Assembly (NCBI RefSeq): GCF_958979055.1
Contig: NC_084893.1
Span: 28,680,487-28,744,486 of the forward strand
Reading direction: 5' to 3'
Length of the DNA: 64,000 nucleotides
Source: Alnus glutinosa
Taxonomy: Eukaryota > Streptophyta > Magnoliopsida > Fagales > Betulaceae
How positions within the stretch are numbered: the first letter of the stretch is position 1; the number at the start of each line of letters is the position of its first letter. Made by a program: the position numbers and the translations under genes. Below are positions 54,213 to 64,000 of this stretch, one piece after another. The notes beneath the pieces were generated by a model. That model saw only the letters and a list, made by a program, of their open reading frames with translations, had not been told where the DNA came from and searched no databases.

Positions 54213-54859
54213 TACCTCACTTCCCTATTTTATTCACTTTTCTTAAAAAAAAATAATAAATAAATAACTTCAAAACTTTTAATTTTTTTTACTTCTTATA
54301 TCACATCAATAAAAAAAAATTAACTACAACACAATTTTTTTTTTACTTTTTTATACAAACTTTTTTTACTTTATATCAAATCAATCGCTTCCAATTATAC
54401 TTATAAAAAAAAAATTAACTCAAAATTTTTTATCAAACACTCCAGTAACACACTCCAAAGTTACTTACCAATAAATTAAATTAAATTAAAAAAAAAATAC
54501 GTACGAAAGTTTCAATCAAATAAAGGATCATAATTAAAGATTATATAACATTTTTTATACCGTTTGATATATGAAAATAATAAAATGACTTAAATCCACG
54601 TAATTTGAAAATGTTCGATTTAAAAAAAAAATAGTTGGAAATCCTGATATATCCAATACTAAAAAAACTGCCGTGAGTCCGTGTGACGCATGAGATGACG
54701 CGGCGCTTTGAAATTCCTTTTTGATTTGTGGATTTAGATTTTAATCGGACGGACAAAATTCAGGGGTTGGGCGGCTTGACTACTTCTACAGCACAGAACA
54801 ATGGTTGACTTGCTTACGTAACCAATTACGTCTTGATGTACACACGTGATTGGGAATTA

Positions 54860-55140
54860 AGCCACCACTTTTTTTACTATTTTCTTTACTTTTTTAAATT
54901 GACAGCATTCATGTCAACATAATGAACTTGTTTGACAAAGTAAAAAGTGATAATGTGACATAAAATAAAAATAATTTATATAAAAAAATAAAAAAAAATT
55001 GTATTGTAGTGAATTTTTTTATTTGAATAGTAATAAAAAATTATTGATGTGATATAAAAAGTAAAAATATTTTAATGTTGATTGTTATTAAAAAATGTAA
55101 AAGTAAAATTAAAAAATTATGAACAGTAAAGAGCAATACT
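54860..55140. repeat. AT-rich MITE-like repeat
   Basis: Contains TTATTTGAATAGTAATAAAA and ATTGATGTGATATAAAAAGT, the reverse complement of the stretch at 8283-8415. A related piece lies near 54285-54320. Non-coding. Confidence 0.5.
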
Positions 55141-56270
55141 CGGTTCCGTCCCTGCTGTTTTCAAACGAGGCCAATAACAATATATTTTTAGTGCGTTTGT
55201 TTTTTCTAAGATCAAAGACTTGGGTATGCTTCTTTTTGACTTCCCCCCGCAATTAATTGCCTTGTTTCTCTTATACCCTTCTAGGGAGCCTTGTTTTGTC
55301 GGGGAGGAAGGCTAGCGAGCTTCCACTCGGCTGTGTTTTCTGTCTATTTTTTGTTTTTTACGAGTGAAAGTTAGTTTTTTTCTCTACCAACAGGAATGTA
55401 GAGTTTTGTTCATCCGGTAGAACCAGTAATATTTGATTTTCTCCTAACTTTTTTAGGCTACGGTGGTTTGTGTTTTATTTTTTTTTTGTTTTCTTGTTTT
55501 TTCTTTCTTTCGATTCTAGCAAGAAGATTCAACACAAGAAGTCCAGTTTGGGAGAGTGGCCGGCTTCTTGTGTCAACGGTGTGCTTTGGCCGGATTTTTA
55601 TTATTTTTTCTCAGATTTTTGAAGCCAGAGCTACGCATGTCCGTCGACTTTTGCTAGACATGCGCCACCCAGCTGCGTTTCCCTTCGTCCTCCGCCCCTA
55701 TTGCCGGAAGCATTAGTCTTGTCGGTTGCTGAAGCTCGGCACGTAGTCCTCACGCGCTAGGGAGTCTTTGCTCTCTGACTGTGCGTGAAGGACACGCTTC
55801 GCTTTTTCAGGCCGTGCACGGCGGCACCTGGAGTCTACAACGTTGGATCTTCTGCTCGGTGGTGACGTGTGTCCTACACGCGCTGCCACTCCGGCGAAGT
55901 CAGCATCTTTACTCCACTGCCAGCGACTTGTTTTTGGATTTTTTTTTTTTTTTTTTCTGCTTTTGTGTTTGTGTATTCCCTTTATTTCTCTGGTACAGTC
56001 TGTTTTTATATTGCTCAAATTTTATTGAAATTTTCGTTGGCTATATACTAGATCGGCCCTCTTTTATTTTGAGAGTGAACTTTAATGTAAAGAAATACTC
56101 AAATATAATTCATGTAAGAATTGTGTTTCTGCTTAGTCAGCTGTTTTTTAAGTCAGATTCTTTTAGCTTAGAGTATGGAGGGGTTTGTCCCTCATTTCTC
56201 AAGTTGTATGCTTTCGGACTTTCCAATATCAATGATAGCACATGCTAGTTGTTCAAAAATAAAATAAAAC
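55141..56270 (+). mobile_element. Retroposon-like sequence, third relative of the 22082-22975 type
   Basis: GC-rich, without a convincing protein. It has the core GTGTCCTACACGCGC (about 55868-55882) that parallels GTGTTCTACACGCGC on the minus strand near 22455, followed in both by a CCGGCG-type stretch. It ends with TATCAATGATAGCACATGC and a short A-rich tail near 56265. Frames in it (for example 55468-55716 and 55781-56248) look like shadows of low complexity. Confidence 0.45.
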
Positions 56271-56714
56271 AATAGTATATTTTTCTGTTAAAAAAAAAAA
56301 CAGAATATTTTTAAGAATATATATATATTAAACAAAATCGTAAAAATATTCTATTTGAAAATATAACTTTTTTAAAATAGTAATTTAAAAACGTAAAAAG
56401 TACAATAAATATCAAACTTATAATTTTACCAAACATTTAATGCCTTCTTTTAAAAAAAAAAATCATTCCTATTAACTGTGTTTTGAAATTACTATTTTTT
56501 ATTTTATTTTATTTAAATGGCACGTTTAGTTTACCCACAACCCATTTACAAGTTCTTTTATTCTTCACTATTCCTTAAGAATTGATTCTTCCTTTCATCA
56601 TTTTCATCTAGAAAAAGCGACAGCCCCCTAATCCTTTTATTAATAATTGTTTCTAAATTTGATGCTGGTTGGTGTTTACAACAAAAAATAAAATTAAAAA
56701 AAAAAAAAAAAAAA

Positions 56715-57170
56715 TCAACTGAGATGCTGCTTTAGACTCCATGGCTGGAAGAATAGGTATTGACATCATTGTGAGAGACTCAAAAGGAAAAGTGTATGCT
56801 GCCATTAGTCAGTCATTATGTGCACTACCGAAACCTGTAGTGTCAGAAGCAATCGCGACATTGAGGGCGATGGAATTCAGTCGAAATAAGAGTCTCCATA
56901 AAATTACTTTGGAGGGTAACTCCTTACAGAGTGGTGAATGTTTTAAATGCAGCTAATCCTAATTGTAGCACATATGGGCAAATCGTGGAGGACGTTCAAG
57001 CGGTCCTACATACGTTTCAGAGTTGGAAAGTATGTCATACTAAAAGAGGGGGGAATTCAATGGTTCATTGGCTTGCAAAAGAGAGGGGTTAAACATGACA
57101 CAGATCGAATTTGGGTAGACTGTTCTGAAGAGTATCCGTGAAATTGTACTTTCAGAAGTTTCCACTCAAG
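56715..57170 (+). pseudogene. RNase H-like (RVT_3) fragment, probably a LINE 3' end
   Basis: Reads MAGRIGIDIIVRDSKGKVY, VVSEAIATLRAMEFSRNKSL and ITLEGNSLQ. After a frameshift near 56930 come TYGQIVEDVQAVLHTFQSWK, NSMVHWLAKE and HDTDRIWVDCSEEYP. This is the plant RNase H-like domain found at the C-terminus of LINE reverse transcriptases and in related cellular genes. A poly(A) stretch precedes it and an AATGAAATC motif with A-rich tail follows (about 57210-57258), favouring a 5'-truncated LINE. Confidence 0.75.
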
Positions 57171-57258
57171 TTCTTTAGAGCTTTTATGCTATAGTTTTTC
57201 AATCTTTATGAATGAAATCAGAAATATTTAATAAATAAATTTTTTTTTAAAAAAAAAC

Positions 57259-58383
57259 AACAACAACATGATGTCAACATCATATCGTTCTCTGCCTCAT
57301 AGTTATTACATTCATACTTCATTTTAAAAGTTAAGAGTATGGAAAGTTGATCAGTTCTTCTAAGTGAATTGTCTGTTGTGTCTGAAAAGTGTTTTAATAT
57401 TCTGAGTTGTTAAAAAAACAAAAACATGACAGACAGTTGGACACCGGTTGTTTAGTTTGAAAATTGACGCAAAAGCAATTAGCAACATTAACATATATTC
57501 AACTTCTCTTTTCAAGTGATTATTAAAATTCAATCCACACTGCTTTCACTATGATTGTAGCTAACAGTGATCAGAAAATATGCCATTAGAATCTGATCCT
57601 CTAGATCTCCCACCAACAATTAGCATAGCAACCCTTGTCTAAGAAGGATACTAATTAACTAGAGCAGACATCCTCTCAAGTAACCCTTCTAGGAATCAAT
57701 GAATAAACGATTAAATTTCCATGCCATATATCACACTCCATTGATACGATCTCTCCTTCTTTAACTCTCCCTGCGTTAATTAGGCCGTTTTCATTAAGGA
57801 GTGCTAATGTGACCCTTATTGAAAACGCGAGGATGGTCTATAGAGTTCATAACTACTCCTCTTACTACAAGATGCTTACCTAGCCAACATTTAGATCCGG
57901 CTCTACCCACAAAACCGGTGCTCCACGTTCTCGCATGAGTCTGCTTAAGCCTTAAGCAGTCAAGAAATTGCTTATGCTAGCCAGTTAGCCACACTGAAAA
58001 AAATACTAGAAATCTGCAGCTTCCACCTGAAGCTGCTAGCTAGAGGAGCAGGGAAAGCTACAAGCATGCTGACAGAGGCAGTGAGATAACGAGAGGGTGA
58101 GGATACCTTACTACCTTATGATAGGAAAGAACCTAAATTCCAAAACACTGTAGTGAAACAGGAATTGCACAGCTGACTAAACGGTTGGGCAAGGCCTTAT
58201 TGAGTTGCCTTCAACTCACTACAGCAGTAAGATTGTCTAAAGGGGGATTTGTGTTTCTCTCCATTAAGGCTCTCTTACAAACATGTATTCTGAGATTTCA
58301 TTTGAGAGGGAACTTCTGTTCTCTTACAACACAAAGAAGGCCCAAATACCGAGGAAGAAAAAAAATTGTAAATATATGGGGCT
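57259..58383. other. Intergenic downstream of SAT no. 3
   Basis: Mixed-composition sequence. Its right part, from about 58180, probably holds the 3' UTR of SAT no. 3. No other feature recognised. Confidence 0.4.
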
Positions 58384-59484
58384 CTAAATAACATAATCAG
58401 ACCACTCAACAACGTGTGAAGTATGGTCCATGCTTAAACTAGGAATATGATGAAGCCTAACTGGGTTAGCCTTGCCTCCAACCAGTCTAGCAGGGCTCCC
58501 AACTGCAGTAGTTCTTGGTGGCACTTCTTTCAACACCACTGAACCAGCCCCAATCTTGGCACCCTCGCCAATCCTAACATTCCCTAAAACATTGCTCCCT
58601 GCCCCTATCAACACCCCATCTCCAATCTTTGGGTGCCTGTCCCCAGCATCCTTGCCAGTCCCTCCCAAAGTCACATTATGCAGAATTGACACATTATTTC
58701 CTATCACCACCGTCTCTCCGATCACAATTCCCGTTGCATGATTGAGCAATATCCCGTGTCCGATCTTTGCCCCTGGATGAATGTCCACCGCAAACACCTC
58801 AGAAATCCTGTTTTGGATCAACAGAGCAGAAGCCTTCCTGCCTTGTAACCATAGCTTATGTGCAGCCCTATGTGCTTGGCATGCAAGAAACCCTTTGAAA
58901 TTTAAGAAACAGTGCACGTAGCTCATGCATGCTGGGTCCCTTTCTTTCACGGCCTTCAGATCATCTTTTATAGCTCCGATGATTTCTTCATCTTCCATGA
59001 AAACACCAACAAACAGGGCAAAAAGGGTATTCACAGGAATGACAGAATTGCTCAGCTTGATTGATAGATGGTTCGCCAGAGCACTTTCCAACGAATTGTG
59101 AGACAGGATCGAACTGAAATAGTAACTGGACAATATTGGTTCTTGCTGTACATCTATACTAGCCTCCTCTTTCATTTTCATCCACAAATCATATTTTTTC
59201 TCCTCTTCTTCAATTTCTTTGACGACGATTCTGCGTGTTTGATTTTGTTTTTCTTGGTTGTGGCCAGAGGGTGTGCATGAAAGAAGATTTGTAAAACTGG
59301 GCCTATAGAATTCCATGCAGTTGTACAAGGAATTTTCTCCATGGGACCGATCTGAGCCACGGTGTGGTGTGGTTTCGGTTCTTGGACTGCCCACACAGGT
59401 TGTCATAGTTATGTATGGCTTGTGATTGTACCTGGTTTTGATGGGTTCGAGAAGGATTGGCAAACCAAGGAAAGAACCAGACAT
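58384..59484 (-). CDS. SERAT2: Serine O-acetyltransferase (SERAT2-like), diverged paralogue
   Basis: Single-exon frame of 366 codons in the cysteine pathway family. The first ATG (59484) gives a 26-residue extension (MSGSFLGLPILLEPIKTRYN on) that could be a short transit peptide. Met27 (59406, MTTCVGSPRT) aligns with the MAAC start of the other two. SATase N domain and hexapeptide beta-helix are complete, with VDIHPG, ILHNVTLGGTG, GDRHPKIGDG and the terminal WSDYVI. The residue before the catalytic His is Asn (LLNHATG, Asn248-His249) where the other two copies have Asp; in the bacterial enzyme this Asp contacts serine or cysteine. It differs throughout from nos. 1 and 2, so it is an older duplicate, about 6.5 kb away in the same orientation. 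Otherwise it looks functional. Confidence 0.92.
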   Translation of the reverse strand: MSGSFLGLPILLEPIKTRYNHKPYITMTTCVGSPRTETTPHRGSDRSHGENSLYNCMEFYRPSFTNLLSCTPSGHNQEKQNQTRRIVVKEIEEEEKKYDLWMKMKEEASIDVQQEPILSSYYFSSILSHNSLESALANHLSIKLSNSVIPVNTLFALFVGVFMEDEEIIGAIKDDLKAVKERDPACMSYVHCFLNFKGFLACQAHRAAHKLWLQGRKASALLIQNRISEVFAVDIHPGAKIGHGILLNHATGIVIGETVVIGNNVSILHNVTLGGTGKDAGDRHPKIGDGVLIGAGSNVLGNVRIGEGAKIGAGSVVLKEVPPRTTAVGSPARLVGGKANPVRLHHIPSLSMDHTSHVVEWSDYVI

Positions 59485-59520
59485 AGATGTGGCTTGGAGA
59501 CTTCGATATAGTCTTATGGC

Positions 59521-59528
59521 TATATATA
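59521..59528 (-). promoter_or_regulatory. Candidate TATA box of SAT no. 3
   Basis: The minus strand reads TATATATA 37 bp before the first ATG. Transcription start would then fall near 59490, giving almost no leader for the first ATG and about 85 nt for Met27. This slightly favours Met27 as the main start. Confidence 0.5.
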
Positions 59529-60114
59529 GAGGTAGAAACGGTGATCGAAATTGATGAAACTGGCAGGAAATAAAAGGTAAATGCAGAAGAAATGAAACGA
59601 AAATTCACAAAGGCAAAAAAGAAACGAGAATCTTTATGAATGGATTCTTTAATTTCTTTTGGGTTGATTATGACATAAGAGGATATAGAATGTTTCGTAT
59701 CCAAAATGCTATATGGCTCAAATATATCATGGAAGGAGCATCTTCGAAGCTATAAGTCTTCTTATTGCATATTCACTCACACGTGTGGTCCTACAATCTT
59801 GGACTAGCTAGCCATACCGTGGAGAAAATGGCACGTCGTTTGTTTTGCATTTTTTCATATGAAATTCATATTTGCAACATTATGTTTAAAAAGGACAAAA
59901 TTTTCTTCTAATCCTTTGAAAAATACATGTGATTCTCACATGTTTTAAATATAGATATCAGTTTAATAACTAGATTGTTGAAAGAATTCTTCCAACTTAA
60001 TTTGAAGGAAAATTTTATCCCCTTAAACAGTTGCTTTTTATAATTTGAGAATGCACATAAGAGCATCATCCCAAGATTCCGTGCCCCGATGTAGTTGAAG
60101 CTAAAATTCCAAGG
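59529..60114. other. Upstream region of SAT no. 3
   Basis: AT-rich spacer without coding or repeat signal that I recognise. It may hold further promoter elements. Confidence 0.4.
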
Positions 60115-60221
60115 AGTAATATTATATACTACACTCACATCCCACGTACTCTCATCTCATTGGACTGATGAGCCCTGCCACATCCGCTTAGTAGAATAAG
60201 AATGTAGTATATAACATTACT
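60115..60221. mobile_element. Tiny MITE, 107 bp
   Basis: Near-perfect 22-bp inverted termini: AGTAATATTATATACTACAC at the left and, from the other strand, AGTAATGTTATATACTACAT at the right. It resembles the termini of the element at 53349-53517. Target duplication not clear. Confidence 0.65.
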
Positions 60222-61149
60222 CTTTCTCAAAATCAAAGTAATTGTGCCTCCAACAAAATAAAGGATTCAATCATTCAACAAATAACGTCCATCGGTTACC
60301 TGGATAAGATTTTGGGATTGAAAGAGAACCCCATCCTCTCACGACTGTTAGGAAAATGATTTTGTCGGTCCAGAGAATACGTGCCAATGCAAAGGAGTAG
60401 AGAACAAGAAAATGGTATTGTATGGTTCACGCCATCCTAATAAACGGATGTCTTCTTACGACTACAAAAACAAAAGATGAAGCACTTCTGGATTGGGTTT
60501 GGGTTTTTGTCAATAAAGTGAAGAGGTGGGGAAGAAGCACTTCTTTTTCAGTTTCAAAATTCTAGTGGGGTTCGAGTTTCATTGACTTATTCTTATGACT
60601 TTGGCAAGGCTAACATGCGGGCAAGCTTCTCATCTTATTCTTTCCTTCTATAACAAGTAAACTTAACAAGAAGTAAAACTACTCACTAAGCATACAAGAT
60701 GTCATGCATCTTGGTTCCTAATCATAATGTTCTTACAAGTCTCCATCAAAGACACAACTAATGCAAACACAAGAAAATGAGAAAGAGAAACTCTATATGC
60801 CTTTTTCTCCAATTTAGCAGGTCAGCGGTTACAAATTTCTACAGGATATTGCTCACAAGAAACCCAAAAAAGAAACTTATGGGAAAGGTCCAACTGTTCA
60901 ATGATGTTTCAGCGGTCACCCCTCTGCAAGGTAAATCTGGACGATGACATTCTCTAAGAGAGATTTGTTCTAGGAAGAAATCCAGCACCTTAGGAAGAAA
61001 AGCATGAACACGAAACCGTAAGAACAATTTTGATGGCTAGAGAAACAAAGAAATTATCATAATTCATTGGAATAATAGCAAGGTGAAAGAGCAAAGGGAA
61101 TGAGACGTACCTATTTATCAATCTTTATTTCAAAATCGGTCAGCATAAT
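60222..61149. other. Intergenic, no feature recognised
   Basis: Mixed-composition sequence between the small MITE and the LTR-like fragment. No coding or repeat signal recognised. Confidence 0.35.
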
Positions 61150-61791
61150 CATGTCATAAACAATAGGATAAAATACAAGCAAGACAAGAAAATATGGGTC
61201 TAACGATGAACTCATTCTTATGATATGTTTCAAAAGTGGGACTTAATTGTTTTTTACCCACGTTTGTATGCTCAACACTCTCTCCCTCACTTGTGAATCT
61301 ATCGCCACATCGATTACACTCCCCCTTGAATGAAAGTTCTTTTATCAAGTGTTCACGTGTCATCACCATGAGCCCAACGCTCATAACTATGCATGCAAGC
61401 CATGGGAGTCCATGGATAACAACAGATCAAGAACCTCATGGGACTCCATCATCCAGACGCTTTGTTCAACACTCGCTCTGCCGAACCCTCGGATCTAATA
61501 TTTGACCTAATCTCTATGTGGAGCCCACGAGAGATGGCAGGCAAATCTCGCTCAGGAACTAAACTGGGGGTGCAGGGGGCAGCACGCCCCTGCCCAGTGG
61601 TTTAGGGGGGGGAGCCCCCAACCCAAAATTTTATAGAGATGGTAGTTTCAATATTGACCTTTGGGTCTATAGCCCTAGTGATAGGTCAATAGGGAGGTGT
61701 ATTCATGTTGTAAGCTCCTCTCTATTATTATCTTCATCATAGTGAAAACAGCAGCAACTTTGTAAACGTAGCCCTAGCTAAGGTGAACCAC
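61150..61791 (+). repeat. LTR-like fragment (Ty1/copia style?)
   Basis: The right part resembles the R/U5 end of plant copia LTRs: TCTATTATTATCTTCATCAT, GTAGCCCTAGCTAAGGTGAA and CCACC. A GGGGGTGCAGGGGGC-type stretch lies at 61566-61620. No matching second LTR, primer-binding site or coding part is in the window, so this is a tentative solo or truncated LTR. Confidence 0.35.
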
Positions 61792-64000
61792 CGGGAGTAT
61801 ACACAGGAACAATCAAAGCCAACCCACAAAAAGAAAAACCAAACAAACCCACAAGGAACAACCCTAAAACCCAAAGAATTTCCCAACAAACACCCAAACC
61901 AGCCCCACAAGCACCCCAACCCAACAAAACCCTCAAAACCCACAAGAAAACCTGATCAACCCACTCTGCCCTACACCATGTGCGCCTTGCCTTTCTTGCG
62001 TCGGGAGGAAGCACAAGAATCCCCGTAGTTGATGGAGCTTGCCAAATTCAAAACTTCCCTCCTACCCTTTGACTTTGGGTGCGCGGCCTTAACTCTCCGA
62101 TGGAAGTTCTCTTCAATGGCATCCAAAATCACCAAGGACGGGTCCAAGCCCTCATCACTTTCCAACTCCCAATCTACAGCCCAATCGGGAGGAAAGACAC
62201 CCAAAGGGAGAGGGAAATCGTCATCCTCCCCATCCCATAACTCATCACCCTACTCCTGAGCAACCACCTCCCTTGACGGACCAAAACCCACTGGCCACTT
62301 TTGAGATTGGGTCAAACTATCCTCTCCCTTAATGGCGATAGAAGAACTCGAAGCCGCCGCACTTTCTTTAACAATCGGAATCGACGCAGGGCTCGGATTG
62401 AGAAACCCCCGCCGAAGAAAACCCCTCATCTGCGCGGGAGAACTACCCTTATCCTTCACGGACACTGCCAGAACAGCAGAATCTTGCACTGGAAGCGCAA
62501 GAGCCACTGTCTCGACTGGCTCTCTAGCAGGAGGAACCCGAGAAATAGACCCAGGCACTATAGCACCTGGCCTTAAAGCTTCCAAAGCATCAGCAACGGA
62601 TAAACCGTCCAAATGCATTTTTCTGGCTTCCCTAGCCTTTGAAAGTACTTTTGAAATGGCTTAGAATCCGACAGCACAGGAGGAGAAGATAAACGCAACC
62701 TCTTCCCCAACTCAGCCGCCCCTGAAAAAGAAGGAACCGGAGGTGTCCCATCAGATCTGGTAGGAGCTACCAGGGGCGCTGAAGAGAAACCCAAAACTAC
62801 CGGAGAGATCCCCTCCAACTTGGAAGAAGCTACAGGGGGAAAAGAAAACCCAGCCACCGGCGACGCTGATCCTGAAGACGCAGACCCCAAAGTCATAGAA
62901 TCCTTAGAAGAGAACGAAGACTTCTTCGAGACAACCTCCGGGGGCAGAAACCACCGAAGGAATGGAAGAGGAATGCTCAACAAACGCCGAAAAAGTAGCA
63001 GTCGAAACGCCTACCGCTTCCGGTGCCGGACAACCCAAATCCGAAGCCGAAACCCACCCTGAAACCGACTCAGGAGCCGAAACAGCAGCCCTCTTGGCAA
63101 AGGGCTTAAGCACCTTGGTCCCATCCCGAAACCGGGACCCTTTAATAGCTGCCTTACACCTCTTAAGCATCCGGCTGGCCACAAAACCCAACCTGCGTTT
63201 AAGCCCCAACAGAGGACTTAAAGCCCATTCTCTTCGAAGACCCACAAGCCCAAATCAAAGCATTGGATAGGCGCCCAAGGATCTCTAGAATCTACCCAAA
63301 CACTCCAGACACGCTTTCCTTTTGCAGTGAAGTGTCACCCTCAACAACGGCTACCCCAAACACGCAAGCCGTACAACTAACGCAAACTCTGGAACTAAGA
63401 CGCTCATCAACACGAAGGTCCTTACCCAGGGAATCAGGCACTTGCTTCTCCAAGGCGGAGCAATCCACTGGCGGCTGCTTCTTCAAATCACACCATCCCG
63501 CCACTGACCTAACATCAACGACCTTTGCCGCATCCCATGAACCCGACTTATGACCCGGAGACCGGCAACCCAAGGCAGAGTCGATTGCTCCCGAGCGCAC
63601 CACCTCCGCGAACGACGGAGGGCCAATTCCCTTTCCTAACTTAACACCCGTCGGAAAACCACCAGAAAACGAAAACCCTTCTGTGGCTCCAAGAGAATCC
63701 AGACCTGTGCTCAACCTTGCCCCTTCTACTTTCCCATCCTTCTTGTTCGACGCAGACAAACCAAGCCCGCAACCCACAGAGAGAGAAACAGAAACAGTTC
63801 TCAACTCACCGGAAAACTTACGCCAACCCCATCCACCGCGCCCCTCAGGAATCAGAATGAGCCCTCTCCGACCACCCAACCCATAGGCTGCCGCCTCTAA
63901 GAACCGGCCAGCTTTATTTTCACCTCTACGGGCAATCAGAAGTTTAGACCCTTCTCTGAAGGATTTGACGAAATCATGATCACCAGAGAAACCCAAGAGA
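61780..64000 (-). pseudogene. Degenerate plant LINE ORF1, running off the right edge
   Basis: Minus-strand frames in succession look like the ORF1 protein of plant L1-type LINEs. 63996-63292 holds FVKSFREGSKLLIARRGENK, GRFLEAAAYGLGGRRGLILI and GRGGWGWRKFSGELR. 63245-62904 holds SPLLGLKRRLGFVASRMLKR. 62618-62250 and 62204-61971 end with KGRREVLNLASSINYGD and SSRRKKGKAHMV. Shifts and stops separate the frames, so no full protein is made. The endonuclease/reverse transcriptase (ORF2) expected next is missing: a short GT-rich tail with GTGTATACTCCCGGTG ends at about 61780. The 5' end lies beyond the window. Confidence 0.65.

Noticed and set aside
55468-56248. Frames in the third retroposon-like unit
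   Set aside because: Phe-rich runs come from T tracts; no motif conserved with the related units.
1-64000. A co-regulated P450 plus serine acetyltransferase biosynthetic cluster
   Set aside because: Both families occur as local duplicates, but nothing in the sequence links P450 oxidation to O-acetylserine; neighbourhood alone is weak evidence in a transposon-rich plant region.

Overview
This window looks like nuclear DNA of a eudicot plant, probably a woody one. Genes have introns, intergenic DNA is AT-rich, and transposable elements take up most of the space. I see no tRNA, rRNA, operon or CRISPR. I cannot name the species from the sequence alone.

Two host gene families are present. (1) CYP71D-type cytochrome P450s: a left-edge partial copy (1-1490, minus), an intact two-exon 500-aa gene (14713-16569, minus), a decayed copy (33826-35325, minus) and an intact 509-aa gene (44481-46527, plus). 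(2) Serine O-acetyltransferases of the plant SERAT2 type, the first step of cysteine synthesis from serine: 20847-21911, 50638-51828 and 58384-59484, all minus. The first is a recent copy of the second that has lost its organelle-targeting extension. Nothing shows that the two families work together; P450s act at the ER and SATs in plastid, mitochondrion or cytosol.

A large duplication links about 7140-17190 (P450 no. 2 and its downstream flank) with about 25040-41660 (decayed P450 no. 3). The second copy was swollen by insertions: a three-LTR TRIM-like array (25758-27704), a MULE with a hAT nested in its terminal repeat (28025-29891), another MULE-like element (about 29905-30576), a retroposon (about 32935-33826) and a 5.7-kb Ty3/gypsy element (35447-41168). 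The first copy keeps a clear empty site for the Ty3/gypsy element and a less exact one for the TRIM array.

The most striking content is DNA transposons that carry pieces of host genes. A 1.0-kb Mutator-like element (11430-12452, TSD TAAGTTTAA) holds an internally deleted AAA-ATPase fragment. A 2.86-kb one (17421-20276, TSD TTATTATTT) is a patchwork of at least five unrelated genes: ATL RING-H2 membrane segment, ABHD17-like hydrolase, subtilase, pyruvate kinase and G-type-lectin receptor kinase, perhaps also a BURP protein. A 4.2-kb CACTA element (2103-6305, TSD TAT) encloses a GATC-rich tandem array. The right end is a degenerate LINE ORF1 running off the window. All family calls come from reading translations and repeats by eye; no search was run.
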